Positions 9,396 to 18,208 of a stretch of 64,000 nucleotides of DNA are shown piece by piece. A program made the position numbers and the translations under genes. Source of the stretch: Terriglobus sp. RCC_193 (GTDB lineage: Bacteria > Acidobacteriota > Terriglobia > Terriglobales > Acidobacteriaceae); assembly GCF_041355105.1 (NCBI RefSeq), contig NZ_JBFUPK010000001.1, forward strand, positions 620,001 to 684,000, given 5' to 3'. Below the pieces are notes generated by a model. That model did no database searches. It saw only the letters and a list, made by a program, of their open reading frames with translations, and was not told the DNA's origin. Positions within the stretch are counted from its first letter, which is position 1, and every line of letters begins with the position of its first letter.

Positions 9396-9803
9396 TTATT
9401 TCTCAATCGGCCGGGTCACAATGCTGATGTTCGTAATCCCCGCCTGCTTCACCGCATCCATCACCGAAGCAAACGCACCAAACGGCACCTTCTGGTCCGC
9501 GCGCAGATAGATCACTTTCTTTGACGGATCGCCCTTGCTGCGCAGCAGGCTTGGCAATTCCGCAAGGTTCACGGGCTTGTCCTGCAGATACACGCGTTGT
9601 TCATGGTCAATCGTCACCACGGTGCGTTCGTCTGTAAGCTGATTCACCGTGCGCGTCTGTGGGACTGCCACTTCAATACCGCTTTGCAGCACTGGTGCCG
9701 TCAGCATGAAGATCAGCAGCAGCACCAGCACCACGTCCACCAGTGGTGTGATGTTGATCTCTGCCAGCGAAGAGCGTGTGCGTCCGCCACTGGAAAATGC
9801 CAT
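9396..9803 (-). CDS. tolR: TolR/ExbD proton-channel subunit
   Basis: This 135-residue inner-membrane protein has a short cytoplasmic N-terminus and one helix (INITPLVDVVLVLLLIFMLTAPVL), where the aspartate in PLVDVVLVLL is the conserved proton-linked residue. A periplasmic domain follows (VTIDHEQRVYLQDKPVNLAE.. to IVTRPIEK). With TolQ it forms the motor that energises TolA. It sits between tolQ (21 bases away) and tolA in the order seen in proteobacterial tol operons. Confidence 0.95.
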   Translation of the reverse strand: MAFSSGGRTRSSLAEINITPLVDVVLVLLLIFMLTAPVLQSGIEVAVPQTRTVNQLTDERTVVTIDHEQRVYLQDKPVNLAELPSLLRSKGDPSKKVIYLRADQKVPFGAFASVMDAVKQAGITNISIVTRPIEK

Positions 9804-9824
9804 CGCGTTCTCTCTCCGAAAGCT

Positions 9825-10607
9825 TTAGTTGGTCTGTGAGATGCGGCGGCGAGGATCGTCCTGCCCCGTCTGCGGCGTGGCAGCAGCGGCATTCTCCAGC
9901 GCATTCAAAAGCTCGCGGCCAAAGTCATCCATCCGCGCCGCAAAATCTTTCACACTGGCCGTCAGCTGGTTGTAGCCAACCACCGCCGGAATCGCCACAA
10001 CCAGACCCGCAGCCGTCGTGATCAGGGCTTCGCTGATACCCGGCGCAACGGCGCGCAATGTCGCAGCACCCTGCGTTCCCAGTCCATGAAATGCATCCAC
10101 AATGCCCATCACGGTGCCCAGCAATCCGATAAACGGAGCCACAGCCGCAATCGTTGCCAGCCACGTCAACTGCGATTCCAGATCGGTCATCGCCTCGCTG
10201 GTCGCAATCTGCGCGGCGCGTTCCACGGCAACAGGATTGCGAGGGAATCCGCGGCCACCGGTCTGCCGCTGATACTCCTCCACAATCTCTGAAAACACAT
10301 TCACCAGCGGAGAAGGCTTGTACGTCTCCGCAACGGTCGCGATCTCGCTCAAACGTGACGATTTGCGAAAGGCACGCAGAAACTGCTGGCTTTTGGCGCG
10401 CGCCCGCCGGAACGAACCCCATTTGGTCAGCATGATGGTCCACGAAACAATCGACAGCACCAGCAGCAGCGCCAGCACCGTCAGCGCCACCGGGCCGCTG
10501 TTGTGCAGCATTTCCATCAATGCGGAAGAATTGGCGGCATCGGGTGGTGCAGTTGCCGCGTTGACCGGTGTGCCGTCCTGCAGGAGAAGTGTCAGAAGAA
10601 GACTCAT
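9825..10607 (-). CDS. tolQ: TolQ/ExbB proton-channel subunit
   Basis: The product is 260 residues with three membrane helices: about residues 40-60 (ALTVLALLLVLSIVSWTIML), 150-170 (LTWLATIAAVAPFIGLLGTVMGI) and 185-210 (SEALITTAAGLVVAIPAVVGYN). The GLLGTVMGI and EALITTAAGLVVAIPAV segments are hallmarks of MotA/TolQ/ExbB channels. I start at 10607 (MSLLLTLLLQDG); the open frame reaches 10712 but the extra 35 residues (MIYCDLFDRFPAE...) look non-coding. It is the first gene of the minus-strand tol-pal operon, and its promoter should lie in 10608-10860, shared with the diverging recN. Confidence 0.94.
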   Translation of the reverse strand: MSLLLTLLLQDGTPVNAATAPPDAANSSALMEMLHNSGPVALTVLALLLVLSIVSWTIMLTKWGSFRRARAKSQQFLRAFRKSSRLSEIATVAETYKPSPLVNVFSEIVEEYQRQTGGRGFPRNPVAVERAAQIATSEAMTDLESQLTWLATIAAVAPFIGLLGTVMGIVDAFHGLGTQGAATLRAVAPGISEALITTAAGLVVAIPAVVGYNQLTASVKDFAARMDDFGRELLNALENAAAATPQTGQDDPRRRISQTN

Positions 10608-10860
10608 AGCTTGCTCGCAGTGTATCGACTCTTGCTGTGGGTGGAAGGTGAGGGAGAATCTTTTCAGGTGCATCTCTGCCGGAAACCGATCGAAAAGATC
10701 GCAATAAATCACGATGTTCGTTGCATGTACCGCACGATCTTTGTGTTTTGCTTTGATATCAGGCAGACTCGGGAACTTCTTTTGCCAATGCCTGCCGCAA
10801 AGAAATGTAATCCGGCCACCAGCCCATCCGTGCTATTCTCGGCGCGAAGAGAGGGCGAAG
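10608..10860. promoter_or_regulatory. Divergent tolQ / recN promoter region, with a possible LexA-type site
   Basis: This 253-bp region must hold promoters in both directions. At 10716-10730 it contains gttc-N7-gtac, one base off the GTTC-N7-GTTC LexA box known from Alphaproteobacteria. recN is a classic SOS gene, and a similar one-mismatch site stands before lexA (62153-62167). No clear -35/-10 pair could be assigned by eye. The LexA reading is a guess. Confidence 0.3.
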
Positions 10861-12633
10861 ATGCTCCTTGAGCTGCGAGCGGAAAATTATGCTGTCATCG
10901 ACCACGCCGTCGCCACCTTTGGCAGCGGCCTGAACCTGCTCACCGGCGAAACCGGCGCGGGTAAATCCATCCTCGTCGATGCGCTCGCCCTGCTCATGGG
11001 CGGTCGCGCTGCCAGCGATGTGGTGCGCCACGGTGCGGACAAGGCCGTCGTCTCCTGCGTCTTCGAAGCCACGGCTGGAGCCGAGGCCATCCTCGAAGCC
11101 AACGGCATCGACGTCGAAAGTACGGAAATTCTTCTTCGCCGTGAAGTGAACGCATCTGGCAAAGGGCGCGTCTTCCTCAACAATCAGCCCGCCACCGTCG
11201 CCGTTCTCCGCCAGCTCGCCCCGGAACTCGCACTGGTGCACTCGCAGGCGGAAACCATGGGAGCATTCGATCAGTCGCAACAGCGCGGTCTGCTCGATCG
11301 TTTTGCCGGTGTGAATACAAACCCAGGACTGGGCAAAGAGCTTGTCATCGATCTGCGCGAACGCCTCAAATCGCACAAGGGGCTCGATGTTGCGCAGGCA
11401 GGTGAGAATATCCGCACTGCCTACTCGCTCTGGCGCGGCGCACGTGAAGAACTCGACCGCCTTTCAGCCGATGAGCAGGAGCGTCTGCGCATGGTCGATC
11501 TGTGGAGCTTTCAGCGCAGCGAAATCGCCGACGCCAACATCGCATCCGCCGAAGAAGACGATCAACTCGAAGCCGAGAAGCGTGTCCTGTCCAATGCGGA
11601 AAAGCTCTACACCGCGGCCATGAACGCGCAGGAAGTTCTCTACGAAAACGAAGCCAGCGCGGAATCCACACTTGCCGCTGCGCAAAAACATCTGGAAGAA
11701 CTTGCGCGTTACGATCCTTCGTTTACCGAAGCCGCAACCCAGATCGCCAATGCACGCGCCACCATTGCCGATATCAGCGAAACAGCCCGTCATTACGCGG
11801 AAAACATCAACGCCTCGCCGGAGCGCCTCGCTGAGATTGAAGATCGCCTCGCCGCGCTGGACCGCCTGAAACGCAAGTACGGCAAGACGCTTGGCGAAGT
11901 CGTCGCATACGGCGAAGACGTCTCGGCAAAGCTGAACGAAGTAGAGAATCGCGAAGCTCTCATCGCGGAAGCGAAGAAGACACTCGCGGAATGCGAACAC
12001 ATTTACACCTGCGTCGCGCAGGACCTTACTGAGACACGCACCGCCGCCGCACGCAAGCTGGAAAAACTCGCCGAGCAACAGATCAACGACCTCGCCATGC
12101 AGGTTCGCTTCCGGGTCGAAGTCGCGCCGCAGAAGGAGCAGAGCTTCTGGACGGCGGTCGGCTGGGATCATGTGGAATGCCTCATCGCCACTAACACGGG
12201 CGAACCCCTGAAGCCGCTCGAAGAAATCGCCTCTGGTGGCGAAATGAGCCGTGTCATGCTCGCACTGAAGGTCTCCGTGGAAGAGGGCGGGGCAGACCGC
12301 ACCAAACGCCGCATCCCTTTGCCGCGCACGCTCGTCTTCGACGAAATCGACATTGGTATCGGCGGCCGCGCTGCGGAAGCGGTCGGCGCAAAACTGAAGG
12401 CGCTTTCAAAGCACCAGCAGGTCCTCTGCGTTACTCACCTGCCGCAGATCGCCGCCTTTGCCGACCAACACTTCCTCGTCGAGAAGTCGGAAAAAGAAGG
12501 CCGCACCCGCACCCAGATCCGCCAGATGAAGGACGAGGAACGCACCGGCGAAATCGCACGCATGATCTCCGGAGCCACGGTCACGGAAACCAGCCTGAAG
12601 CACGCGGAACAAATGCTGAAAGCCAGCCGCTAA
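10861..12633 (+). CDS. recN: DNA repair protein RecN
   Basis: RecN is an SMC-like ATPase acting in double-strand break repair. The protein (590 residues) starts MLLELRAENYAVIDHAV, with Walker A GETGAGKS at residues 29-36 and a long central coiled coil (about 165-360). The ABC signature ASGGEMSRVMLALK is near residue 458 and Walker B LVFDEIDIGIGG near 490, followed by VTHLPQIAAFADQHFLVEK. ATG 10861 has 'gagaggg' upstream; an open frame extends back to 10714 but is not RecN-like. The length matches the family (550-590). Confidence 0.97.
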   Translation: MLLELRAENYAVIDHAVATFGSGLNLLTGETGAGKSILVDALALLMGGRAASDVVRHGADKAVVSCVFEATAGAEAILEANGIDVESTEILLRREVNASGKGRVFLNNQPATVAVLRQLAPELALVHSQAETMGAFDQSQQRGLLDRFAGVNTNPGLGKELVIDLRERLKSHKGLDVAQAGENIRTAYSLWRGAREELDRLSADEQERLRMVDLWSFQRSEIADANIASAEEDDQLEAEKRVLSNAEKLYTAAMNAQEVLYENEASAESTLAAAQKHLEELARYDPSFTEAATQIANARATIADISETARHYAENINASPERLAEIEDRLAALDRLKRKYGKTLGEVVAYGEDVSAKLNEVENREALIAEAKKTLAECEHIYTCVAQDLTETRTAAARKLEKLAEQQINDLAMQVRFRVEVAPQKEQSFWTAVGWDHVECLIATNTGEPLKPLEEIASGGEMSRVMLALKVSVEEGGADRTKRRIPLPRTLVFDEIDIGIGGRAAEAVGAKLKALSKHQQVLCVTHLPQIAAFADQHFLVEKSEKEGRTRTQIRQMKDEERTGEIARMISGATVTETSLKHAEQMLKASR

Positions 12634-12705
12634 TCGCGGCAACCCGGGCATCGGGGAGACTACTCGTAATCATTACGGACTTCACCGCAAGAGGAGATTC
12701 CCCCG

Positions 12706-12861
12706 ATGTCCCATGAACCGAAGAAGTGCGCCCATACCCCCTGTAGCTGCACCGTGACAGAAGGCAAATACTGCTCGCGATACTGCGAAGACGCGGCCGC
12801 AACCGCGCCTACGACCATCGGTTGCCACTGCCCCCACGCCGGCTGCAGCGGGAAACTATAG
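12706..12861 (+). CDS. Small metallothionein-like cysteine-rich protein
   Basis: A 51-residue frame begins at ATG 12706 with 'gaggag' at 12691-12696. It contains nine cysteines and three histidines in the order CAHTPCSC, KYCSRYC, GCHCPHAGC. This closely follows bacterial metallothioneins of the SmtA/BmtA type (KCACEPCLC..., YYCSEAC..., GCGHTGCNC), which chelate Zn, Cd or Cu through thiolates in the cytosol. The spacing C-x4-C-x-C, Y-C-x3-C, C-x-C-x3-C is kept, and the YC motif of the zinc-finger part is present. It sits alone between recN and ispH and is followed by a hairpin (12888-12931). Function is inferred from the cysteine pattern. Confidence 0.8.
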   Translation: MSHEPKKCAHTPCSCTVTEGKYCSRYCEDAAATAPTTIGCHCPHAGCSGKL

Positions 12862-12887
12862 ATATCTCCGGGCATAAGCTTTCGCTG

Positions 12888-12931
12888 GACAAAGCACCGA
12901 TCGCGCCATATCGCGCCAACGGTGCTTTGTC
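12888..12931 (+). terminator. Hairpin, putative terminator after the metallothionein-like gene
   Basis: A perfect 12-bp stem, gacaaagcaccg (12888-12899) with cggtgctttgtc (12920-12931), has a 20-base loop holding a short tandem 'tcgcgcca' duplication. The downstream T content is modest (gtagtttcg), so termination is likely but not certain. Confidence 0.55.
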
Positions 12932-13004
12932 GTAGTTTCGTCAGATTGCACCAGAACAGGTTCAAATCACAGCGTCCGGGGTTACTTCGCGGTATACTTT
13001 ACGG

Positions 13005-14015
13005 GTGAGCACTCTGACCCTCGACCCGCCTGTATCCACCGAAAACGAAAGCGCTCAGCAGAAGCGCGTCCTCCTGCTGAAGCCCCGTGGCTTCTGTGCC
13101 GGTGTGGTGCGCGCAGTGGACATCGTGAAGATTGCGCTCGATACCTTTGGCGCGCCCATCTATGTGCGCAAGGAAATCGTTCACAACAGCTACGTCGTGG
13201 ATGATCTGCGTCAGAAGGGTGCCATCTTCGTTAATGAGTTGGACGAAGTGCCTGAGGGCAAGCGTGTCATCTACTCCGCACACGGCGTATCGCCAGCGGT
13301 GCGTGAGAGCGCCAAGGAGCGTGGCCTGAAGGTCATTGATGCCACCTGCCCGCTCGTGACAAAGGTTCACGTCGAAGCCATCAAGTTTGCCAAGCAGGGT
13401 TATTCTCTCGTCCTCGTTGGCCACCGCGATCACGAAGAGGTGGAAGGCACGCAGGGCGAAGCGCCGGATGTAACCCAGGTCGTCTCTACTGTCGAAGAAG
13501 TGGACGCTCTCGTGGTTCCCGACCCGAACAAGGTTGCGTACCTCACGCAGACAACGCTTTCGCTTGACGAAGCGAAGTACATGATTGAGGCGCTGAAAAA
13601 GAAGTTCCCGAATATCATTGGGCCGCACGCGCAGGACATCTGCTACGCCACGGAAAATCGCCAGACGGCGGTGAAGAATGTGGCCCACGGTGCTGACCTG
13701 GTGCTGGTCGTCGGTTCAAAGAACAGCTCCAACTCCAACCGCCTGGTGGAAGTCTCTGAAAACCTCGGTACCAAGAGCTACCTGATCGACAAGGCCCAGG
13801 ACATTCAGCCCCAGTGGCTGGAAGGCGTTGAGAAGGTCGCTATTACTGCAGGTGCATCCGCGCCTGAAGTTCTCGTACAGGAAGTGGTCGCTTATCTGCA
13901 GAGCATTGGTTATGGCTCGGTCGATGAGGTTGAGGTCATGCCGGAGAACGTTCGTTTCGGCCTGCCGCCGGAAATTGTTCGCGCCATTACTCCGGCGCCA
14001 TCACCGGCTGCGTAA
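13005..14015 (+). CDS. ispH: 4-hydroxy-3-methylbut-2-enyl diphosphate reductase
   Basis: IspH catalyses the last MEP-pathway step, reducing HMBPP to IPP and DMAPP with a [4Fe-4S] cluster. The three cluster cysteines are C31 (PRGFCAGVVRA), C115 (DATCPLV) and C213 (DICYATENRQ). The motifs IVHNSYVVDDL, GHRDHEEVEGT and GSKNSSNSNRL are also present. The start codon is GTG (13005); the conserved part begins at residue 20. The gene lies directly upstream of shc, so isoprenoid precursor supply and hopanoid cyclisation are neighbours. An 81-base gap separates the two. Confidence 0.97.
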   Translation: MSTLTLDPPVSTENESAQQKRVLLLKPRGFCAGVVRAVDIVKIALDTFGAPIYVRKEIVHNSYVVDDLRQKGAIFVNELDEVPEGKRVIYSAHGVSPAVRESAKERGLKVIDATCPLVTKVHVEAIKFAKQGYSLVLVGHRDHEEVEGTQGEAPDVTQVVSTVEEVDALVVPDPNKVAYLTQTTLSLDEAKYMIEALKKKFPNIIGPHAQDICYATENRQTAVKNVAHGADLVLVVGSKNSSNSNRLVEVSENLGTKSYLIDKAQDIQPQWLEGVEKVAITAGASAPEVLVQEVVAYLQSIGYGSVDEVEVMPENVRFGLPPEIVRAITPAPSPAA

Positions 14016-14096
14016 TCGCAGTCGAAGGTATCACGTAGTGCTCTTCGCAGTTGCAGTTAGCAGCATCGCTCGGCACGGGGAATACGTCTAATCAGA

Positions 14097-16130
14097 ATGC
14101 AGGATCAGAATTACAGACCGGGAACGTCGGCGGCCACCGAAGCCGGCGCGGCACAGCCACGTTTTGGGCGCATTGATCTTGGCCTGGACCATGTGCGCAC
14201 TGCTGTCCGCAAGGCTGCGGACTGGCTACTTTCGCAGCAGCAGCCGGATGGCCACTGGTGTGGCGAACTCGAAGCTGATGTCATGCTGGAGGCCGATTAC
14301 ATCTTCATGCATACGCTGCTTGGAACCGGTGATCCCGGCAAAATGCAGCGTGCCGTGAATGAAATCCTTCGCCATCAGAATGAAGATGGCGGATGGAGCG
14401 TCTATCCCGGCGGCCCGTCGAACATAAATTACGGCGTCAAGGCATACCACGCGCTGAAGATGATGGGCTGGTCTGCAGATCATCCTGTCATGGTGAAGGC
14501 CCGCGAATCGGTGCTGTCGCTGGGCGGCGTGGTGGAATGCAACACCTTCACCAAGATTTATCTCTGCGCCTTCGGCCAATACGACTACGACGCTGTTCCG
14601 GCTATTCCGCCGGAGATCGTTCTCTTCCCAAACTGGTTTTACTTCAACATCTACGAGATTTCGGCCTGGTCGCGTGGCATTCTGGTGCCGCTGTCGATCA
14701 TCTATGCGAAAAAGCCGCTGAAGCTTTTGCAGCCGGAGCAGGGCATCGACGAACTCTTCGTAGGTGGCCGCAAGAACGCTGATCTTCACCTGCGTTGGGA
14801 TCGCAAGAAGCCTATCTCGTGGCGCAACTTCTTCCTCTTCTGGGATCGCATCGCTCACCTGGCTGAGCGTGTTCACATCCGTCCTTTGCGCAAGCGCGCG
14901 CTGAAGAAGGCGGAAGAGTGGATGCTGGAACGCTTCGAAGGTTCCGACGGTCTTGGCGCCATCTATCCCGCCATGCTCAACGCAATCGTTGCCATGCGTC
15001 ATCTCGGCTATTCGCTGGATGACCCGCAGATGATTCGCGCCATGGACGAGTTTGAAAAGCTCGGCATCGACAAGCCCAATGGCGAACCGGATTACCCCAC
15101 GCCCACCTTCCGTATGCAGCCCTGCCTCTCACCCGTATGGGATACGGCGCAGGTAGTATCAGCACTGGGCTCGGCGGATGTTTCCCCCACGGACCCACGC
15201 ATGATTCTTGCGGCGGACTGGCTCTTCAGTAAGGAGAGCCGCCACAAGGGCGACTGGTCGCAAAAGGTAAAGAATGTTGAACCCGGTGGCTGGGCCTTCT
15301 TCTACAACAACATTCATTACCCTGATGTGGACGACACGGGCGAAGTTCTCCTCGCGCTGAAGGCAGTCGATCATCCGCACGAACGTCAGCAGCATGAGAT
15401 CTGCCAGCGTGCCATCAACTGGGTCTTCGGTATGCAGTGCAAGAACGGTGGATGGGCATCCTTTGACCGTGACAACACGAAGATGATCTTCCAGTACGTC
15501 CCCTTCGCGGATCACAACGCGATGCTGGATCCACCGACGGTGGACATCACCGGTCGCATTCTGGAGACGCTGGCTGCCTACGGTTACACCCGCCGCGACA
15601 AGCGTGTGGAAGCTGCGGTGCAGTTCATCCTGAAGGAACAGGAGTCAGACGGCTCGTGGTTCGGTCGCTGGGGTGTCAACTACCTCTATGGCACCTTCCT
15701 CGTATTGCGTGGACTGGAAGCCATCGGCTTCGATCAGAATGAGCCACAGGTGCAGCAGTCTGTCGAATGGGTTCGCTCCGTGCAGAACACGGACGGCGGA
15801 TGGGGCGAGTGGTGCGCTACGTACGATGATCCGGGAACACGCGGCGTCGGTCCGTCAACCCCCTCGCAGACAGCATGGGCGTTGCTCGCGCTTCTCGCAG
15901 GTGGTGACACCCGTTCTGACTCGGTGGCCAAGGGTGTTCGCTGGCTCGTCAATCAGCAGAAGGAAGACGGCACGTGGAGCGAACTTATCCCGGGCCGCAA
16001 CGGCGAAAGCTACTACACCGGTACAGGATTCCCCCGCGTGTTCTATCTGGGGTACCACCTGTACAAACAGTACTTCCCGCTGCTGGCGCTCACGACCTAC
16101 GATAAGGCGATGCGCGCTTCCGCAGAATAA
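14097..16130 (+). CDS. shc: Squalene-hopene cyclase
   Basis: This monotopic membrane enzyme cyclises squalene to hopene and hopanol. The 677-residue protein carries repeated QW motifs, for example QQPDGHWCGELEAD, QNEDGGWSVYPGG, CKNGGWASFDRD, QESDGSWFGRWGVNYLYGT and QNTDGGWGEWCATYDD. The catalytic acid motif DVDDT lies at residues 410-414, with the central Asp protonating squalene. It is followed by glycine where alanine is usual (DVDDTA). The C-terminal YYTGTGFPRVFYLGYHLY segment matches the family. hpnH starts 56 bases downstream, and both belong to one plus-strand hopanoid operon. Confidence 0.97.
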   Translation: MQDQNYRPGTSAATEAGAAQPRFGRIDLGLDHVRTAVRKAADWLLSQQQPDGHWCGELEADVMLEADYIFMHTLLGTGDPGKMQRAVNEILRHQNEDGGWSVYPGGPSNINYGVKAYHALKMMGWSADHPVMVKARESVLSLGGVVECNTFTKIYLCAFGQYDYDAVPAIPPEIVLFPNWFYFNIYEISAWSRGILVPLSIIYAKKPLKLLQPEQGIDELFVGGRKNADLHLRWDRKKPISWRNFFLFWDRIAHLAERVHIRPLRKRALKKAEEWMLERFEGSDGLGAIYPAMLNAIVAMRHLGYSLDDPQMIRAMDEFEKLGIDKPNGEPDYPTPTFRMQPCLSPVWDTAQVVSALGSADVSPTDPRMILAADWLFSKESRHKGDWSQKVKNVEPGGWAFFYNNIHYPDVDDTGEVLLALKAVDHPHERQQHEICQRAINWVFGMQCKNGGWASFDRDNTKMIFQYVPFADHNAMLDPPTVDITGRILETLAAYGYTRRDKRVEAAVQFILKEQESDGSWFGRWGVNYLYGTFLVLRGLEAIGFDQNEPQVQQSVEWVRSVQNTDGGWGEWCATYDDPGTRGVGPSTPSQTAWALLALLAGGDTRSDSVAKGVRWLVNQQKEDGTWSELIPGRNGESYYTGTGFPRVFYLGYHLYKQYFPLLALTTYDKAMRASAE

Positions 16131-16186
16131 ATTTGTAATACCAGTTTGTAATGCTGGGGCCGTTTGCCCCGGAGGAACTTAGACCT

Positions 16187-17338
16187 ATGGCAATTCCTGT
16201 ATCCCAGGCATGGACGGTAGCGACCTACGTCATCAAGCAGAAGCTCGCCGGCCGCAAGCGCTATCCCCTCGTGCTCATGTTGGAGCCACTCTTCCGCTGC
16301 AACCTGGCCTGCGCCGGCTGCGGCAAAATCCAGTACCCCGCACACATCCTGAAAGCAGAACTCACCCCTGAGGAATGCTTCAAGGCTGTGGAAGAATGCG
16401 GCGTCCCGATGGTGTCCATCCCCGGTGGCGAACCGTTGTTGCACCCGAAGATGCCGGAGATCGTCCAGGGCCTCATCGACCGCAAGAAGTACGTGTACAT
16501 GTGCACCAACGCGCTCCTGCTCAAGGAGAAGCTGCACCTCTTCAAGCCGTCGAAGTATCTGTCGTTCTCCGTGCACGTCGACGGGGAAAAAGAGCACCAC
16601 GACTTCGGCGTCTGCCGTGAAGGCGGACACGACATCGCGATGGAAGGCGTCCGTGCGGCAGTGGCTGCGGGCTTCCGTGTCACCACCAACACCACACTCT
16701 TCGATGGTGCCGATCCGAACTCCGTGCGCCGCCACTTCGACCAGTTGATGGACGCAGGTGTGGACTCCATGATGATCTCGCCCGGCTACACCTACGACAA
16801 GGCGCCGGACCAGAAGCACTTCCTCGGCCGCGCCCGTTCGCGAAAGCTGTTTAACGCGTTGCTGTCGAACCGCAAGAAGCGCTGGCAGTTCAACGCCAAC
16901 CCCATCTTCCTGGAATTCCTGATGGGCAAGCGCGAACTCACCTGCACCCCGTGGGGCATGCCCACGTTCAGCATCTTCGGCTGGCAGAAGCCCTGCTACC
17001 TCCTGCAGGACGGCTACGCTGACACCTTCCAGGAACTGCTGGATGAAGTGGATTGGGCCAACTACGGCACCGAAAGCGGCAACCCGCGCTGCGCCAACTG
17101 CATGGTGCACTCCGGCTACGAAGCCTCGGGCGTCAACTACACTTTCGGCTCGCTGAAGGGCCTCATCGCCACGGCGAAGGCCATGTTCGGCGGCACCTAC
17201 GAAGATGAAAAGGCGTTGAAGGATCTGAACGAGTGGGCGCCCACGAACCACGGGCAGCTCGTGCAGATCGGCTCCGGCATCCTCTCCGCAGAGAGCGAGC
17301 GCGTCAACCATTCCGAATCGCTGGTGGCAGGGGACTAA
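16187..17338 (+). CDS. hpnH: Adenosylhopane synthase, B12-type radical SAM HpnH
   Basis: HpnH adds a 5'-deoxyadenosyl group to diploptene to give adenosylhopane, the first step to side-chain-extended hopanoids. The radical-SAM cysteines are C38, C42 and C45 in RCNLACAGCGK, preceded by LEPLFRC. SIPGGEPLLHP matches the GGE motif, and the C-terminal CANCMVHSGYEAS cluster region is typical. ATG 16187 follows 'ggagga' (16171-16176) and begins with the family N-terminus MAIPVSQAWTVATYVIKQK. The next gene starts 2 bases after the stop. Confidence 0.96.
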   Translation: MAIPVSQAWTVATYVIKQKLAGRKRYPLVLMLEPLFRCNLACAGCGKIQYPAHILKAELTPEECFKAVEECGVPMVSIPGGEPLLHPKMPEIVQGLIDRKKYVYMCTNALLLKEKLHLFKPSKYLSFSVHVDGEKEHHDFGVCREGGHDIAMEGVRAAVAAGFRVTTNTTLFDGADPNSVRRHFDQLMDAGVDSMMISPGYTYDKAPDQKHFLGRARSRKLFNALLSNRKKRWQFNANPIFLEFLMGKRELTCTPWGMPTFSIFGWQKPCYLLQDGYADTFQELLDEVDWANYGTESGNPRCANCMVHSGYEASGVNYTFGSLKGLIATAKAMFGGTYEDEKALKDLNEWAPTNHGQLVQIGSGILSAESERVNHSESLVAGD

Positions 17339-17340
17339 GC

Positions 17341-17793
17341 ATGGCAACAGAACAGCAGGAACACCTGAAGATCGAAGAACTGCAGCAGCTCAACCCTGAC
17401 CAGATCGAGGTCATGGCAGGCCGCGACCGCGAAAACCTCGAAGGCTGGATCCCGGTTCTCGCCACGGAAGCGGAAGTGAAGGACGCTCTCGAAAAGGCAT
17501 TCGACTACCGCGGCGATGTCACCCTCACTCTGAAGTCCGGCGAAGTTGTGGAAGGCTATCTCTACGACCGTCGTCACGGCAAGACACTCGACGACTCGCT
17601 CGTCCGCATGATGCCGTCCAAGGGCGAAGACCGCTCACGTCGCAGCATCCCGTACAGCGAAATCGCCGCACTGAACTTCAGCGGCCGCGATACCGCCGCC
17701 GGCAAGACCTTTGACGCCTGGGTCAAGAAGTACTGGGAAAAGAAGGCCGCAGGCGAAACGAACATCCAGATCGAACCCGAAAAACTGGACTAA
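17341..17793 (+). CDS. Uncharacterised 150-residue protein in the hopanoid operon, Sm-like barrel suspected
   Basis: The gene starts two bases after hpnH and ends four bases before the next gene, so it is co-translated with the operon. The protein is soluble, acidic and has no signal. Residues 60-125 (DVTLTLKSGEVVEGYLYDRR, then RRSIPYSEIAALNFSGRDTA) read like a small five-stranded Sm/SH3-type barrel, where TLKSGEVVEGYLYD would be strands 1-2. The C-terminus is a basic helix (FDAWVKKYWEKKA). I do not recognise a named family. A role in hopanoid processing or its control is suggested only by location. Confidence 0.8.
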   Translation: MATEQQEHLKIEELQQLNPDQIEVMAGRDRENLEGWIPVLATEAEVKDALEKAFDYRGDVTLTLKSGEVVEGYLYDRRHGKTLDDSLVRMMPSKGEDRSRRSIPYSEIAALNFSGRDTAAGKTFDAWVKKYWEKKAAGETNIQIEPEKLD

Positions 17794-17797
17794 TTCC

Positions 17798-18208
17798 ATG
17801 AACGACGCGCAGCAGGCTGCAGGGATTGCTCTGCATGACGAGATGCAGCCCTTTCACGAAGCGCAGGGCAGGCAACTAACCGCAGTCCTCAGCAACGACA
17901 CCGGCGAAGGCGAGGAGATATTCCTCGCCTTCGGTGCCGATGCCCTTATCTTTCGTTGCAACGAGGACTCTGACACCATCGCTGTCACCTTCGGCCCCAT
18001 CCCCGACCTCGAAGATGCCGATGACCTCACCACCGATCCCGCATGGAGCCGCTTCCTCGGTAAGGAATTTTTCTGGGGATGGCTCATGCTCAATCAGCAG
18101 GGCTATACCGACGGCGCACTCCTCAGCTTCGACGGTGTTGTGCCGGAAGTCGGCTTGAACGTTGTCGCAGCTGCCTTCGAAGTGTTGGAGATCCGTCAGC
18201 GCGCATGA
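17798..18208 (+). CDS. Uncharacterised 136-residue protein in the hopanoid operon
   Basis: ATG 17798 is four bases after the previous stop, and the gene overlaps hpnA by four bases (ATGA), so coupling is strong. The product is soluble and very acidic. Visible stretches are GEGEEIFLAFGADALIFRCN, DTIAVTFGPIPDLEDADDL and the hydrophobic FFWGWLMLNQQGYTDGALLS. No signal peptide, membrane helix or metal motif is seen. No family is recognised. Its place between hpnH and hpnA suggests a part in hopanoid side-chain chemistry or regulation, which is inference. Confidence 0.78.
   Translation: MNDAQQAAGIALHDEMQPFHEAQGRQLTAVLSNDTGEGEEIFLAFGADALIFRCNEDSDTIAVTFGPIPDLEDADDLTTDPAWSRFLGKEFFWGWLMLNQQGYTDGALLSFDGVVPEVGLNVVAAAFEVLEIRQRA

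Noticed and set aside
12660-12965. Minus-strand open frame (101 codons) over the metallothionein-like gene
   Set aside because: The plus-strand frame has the ribosome site and cysteine pattern; the minus frame has neither.
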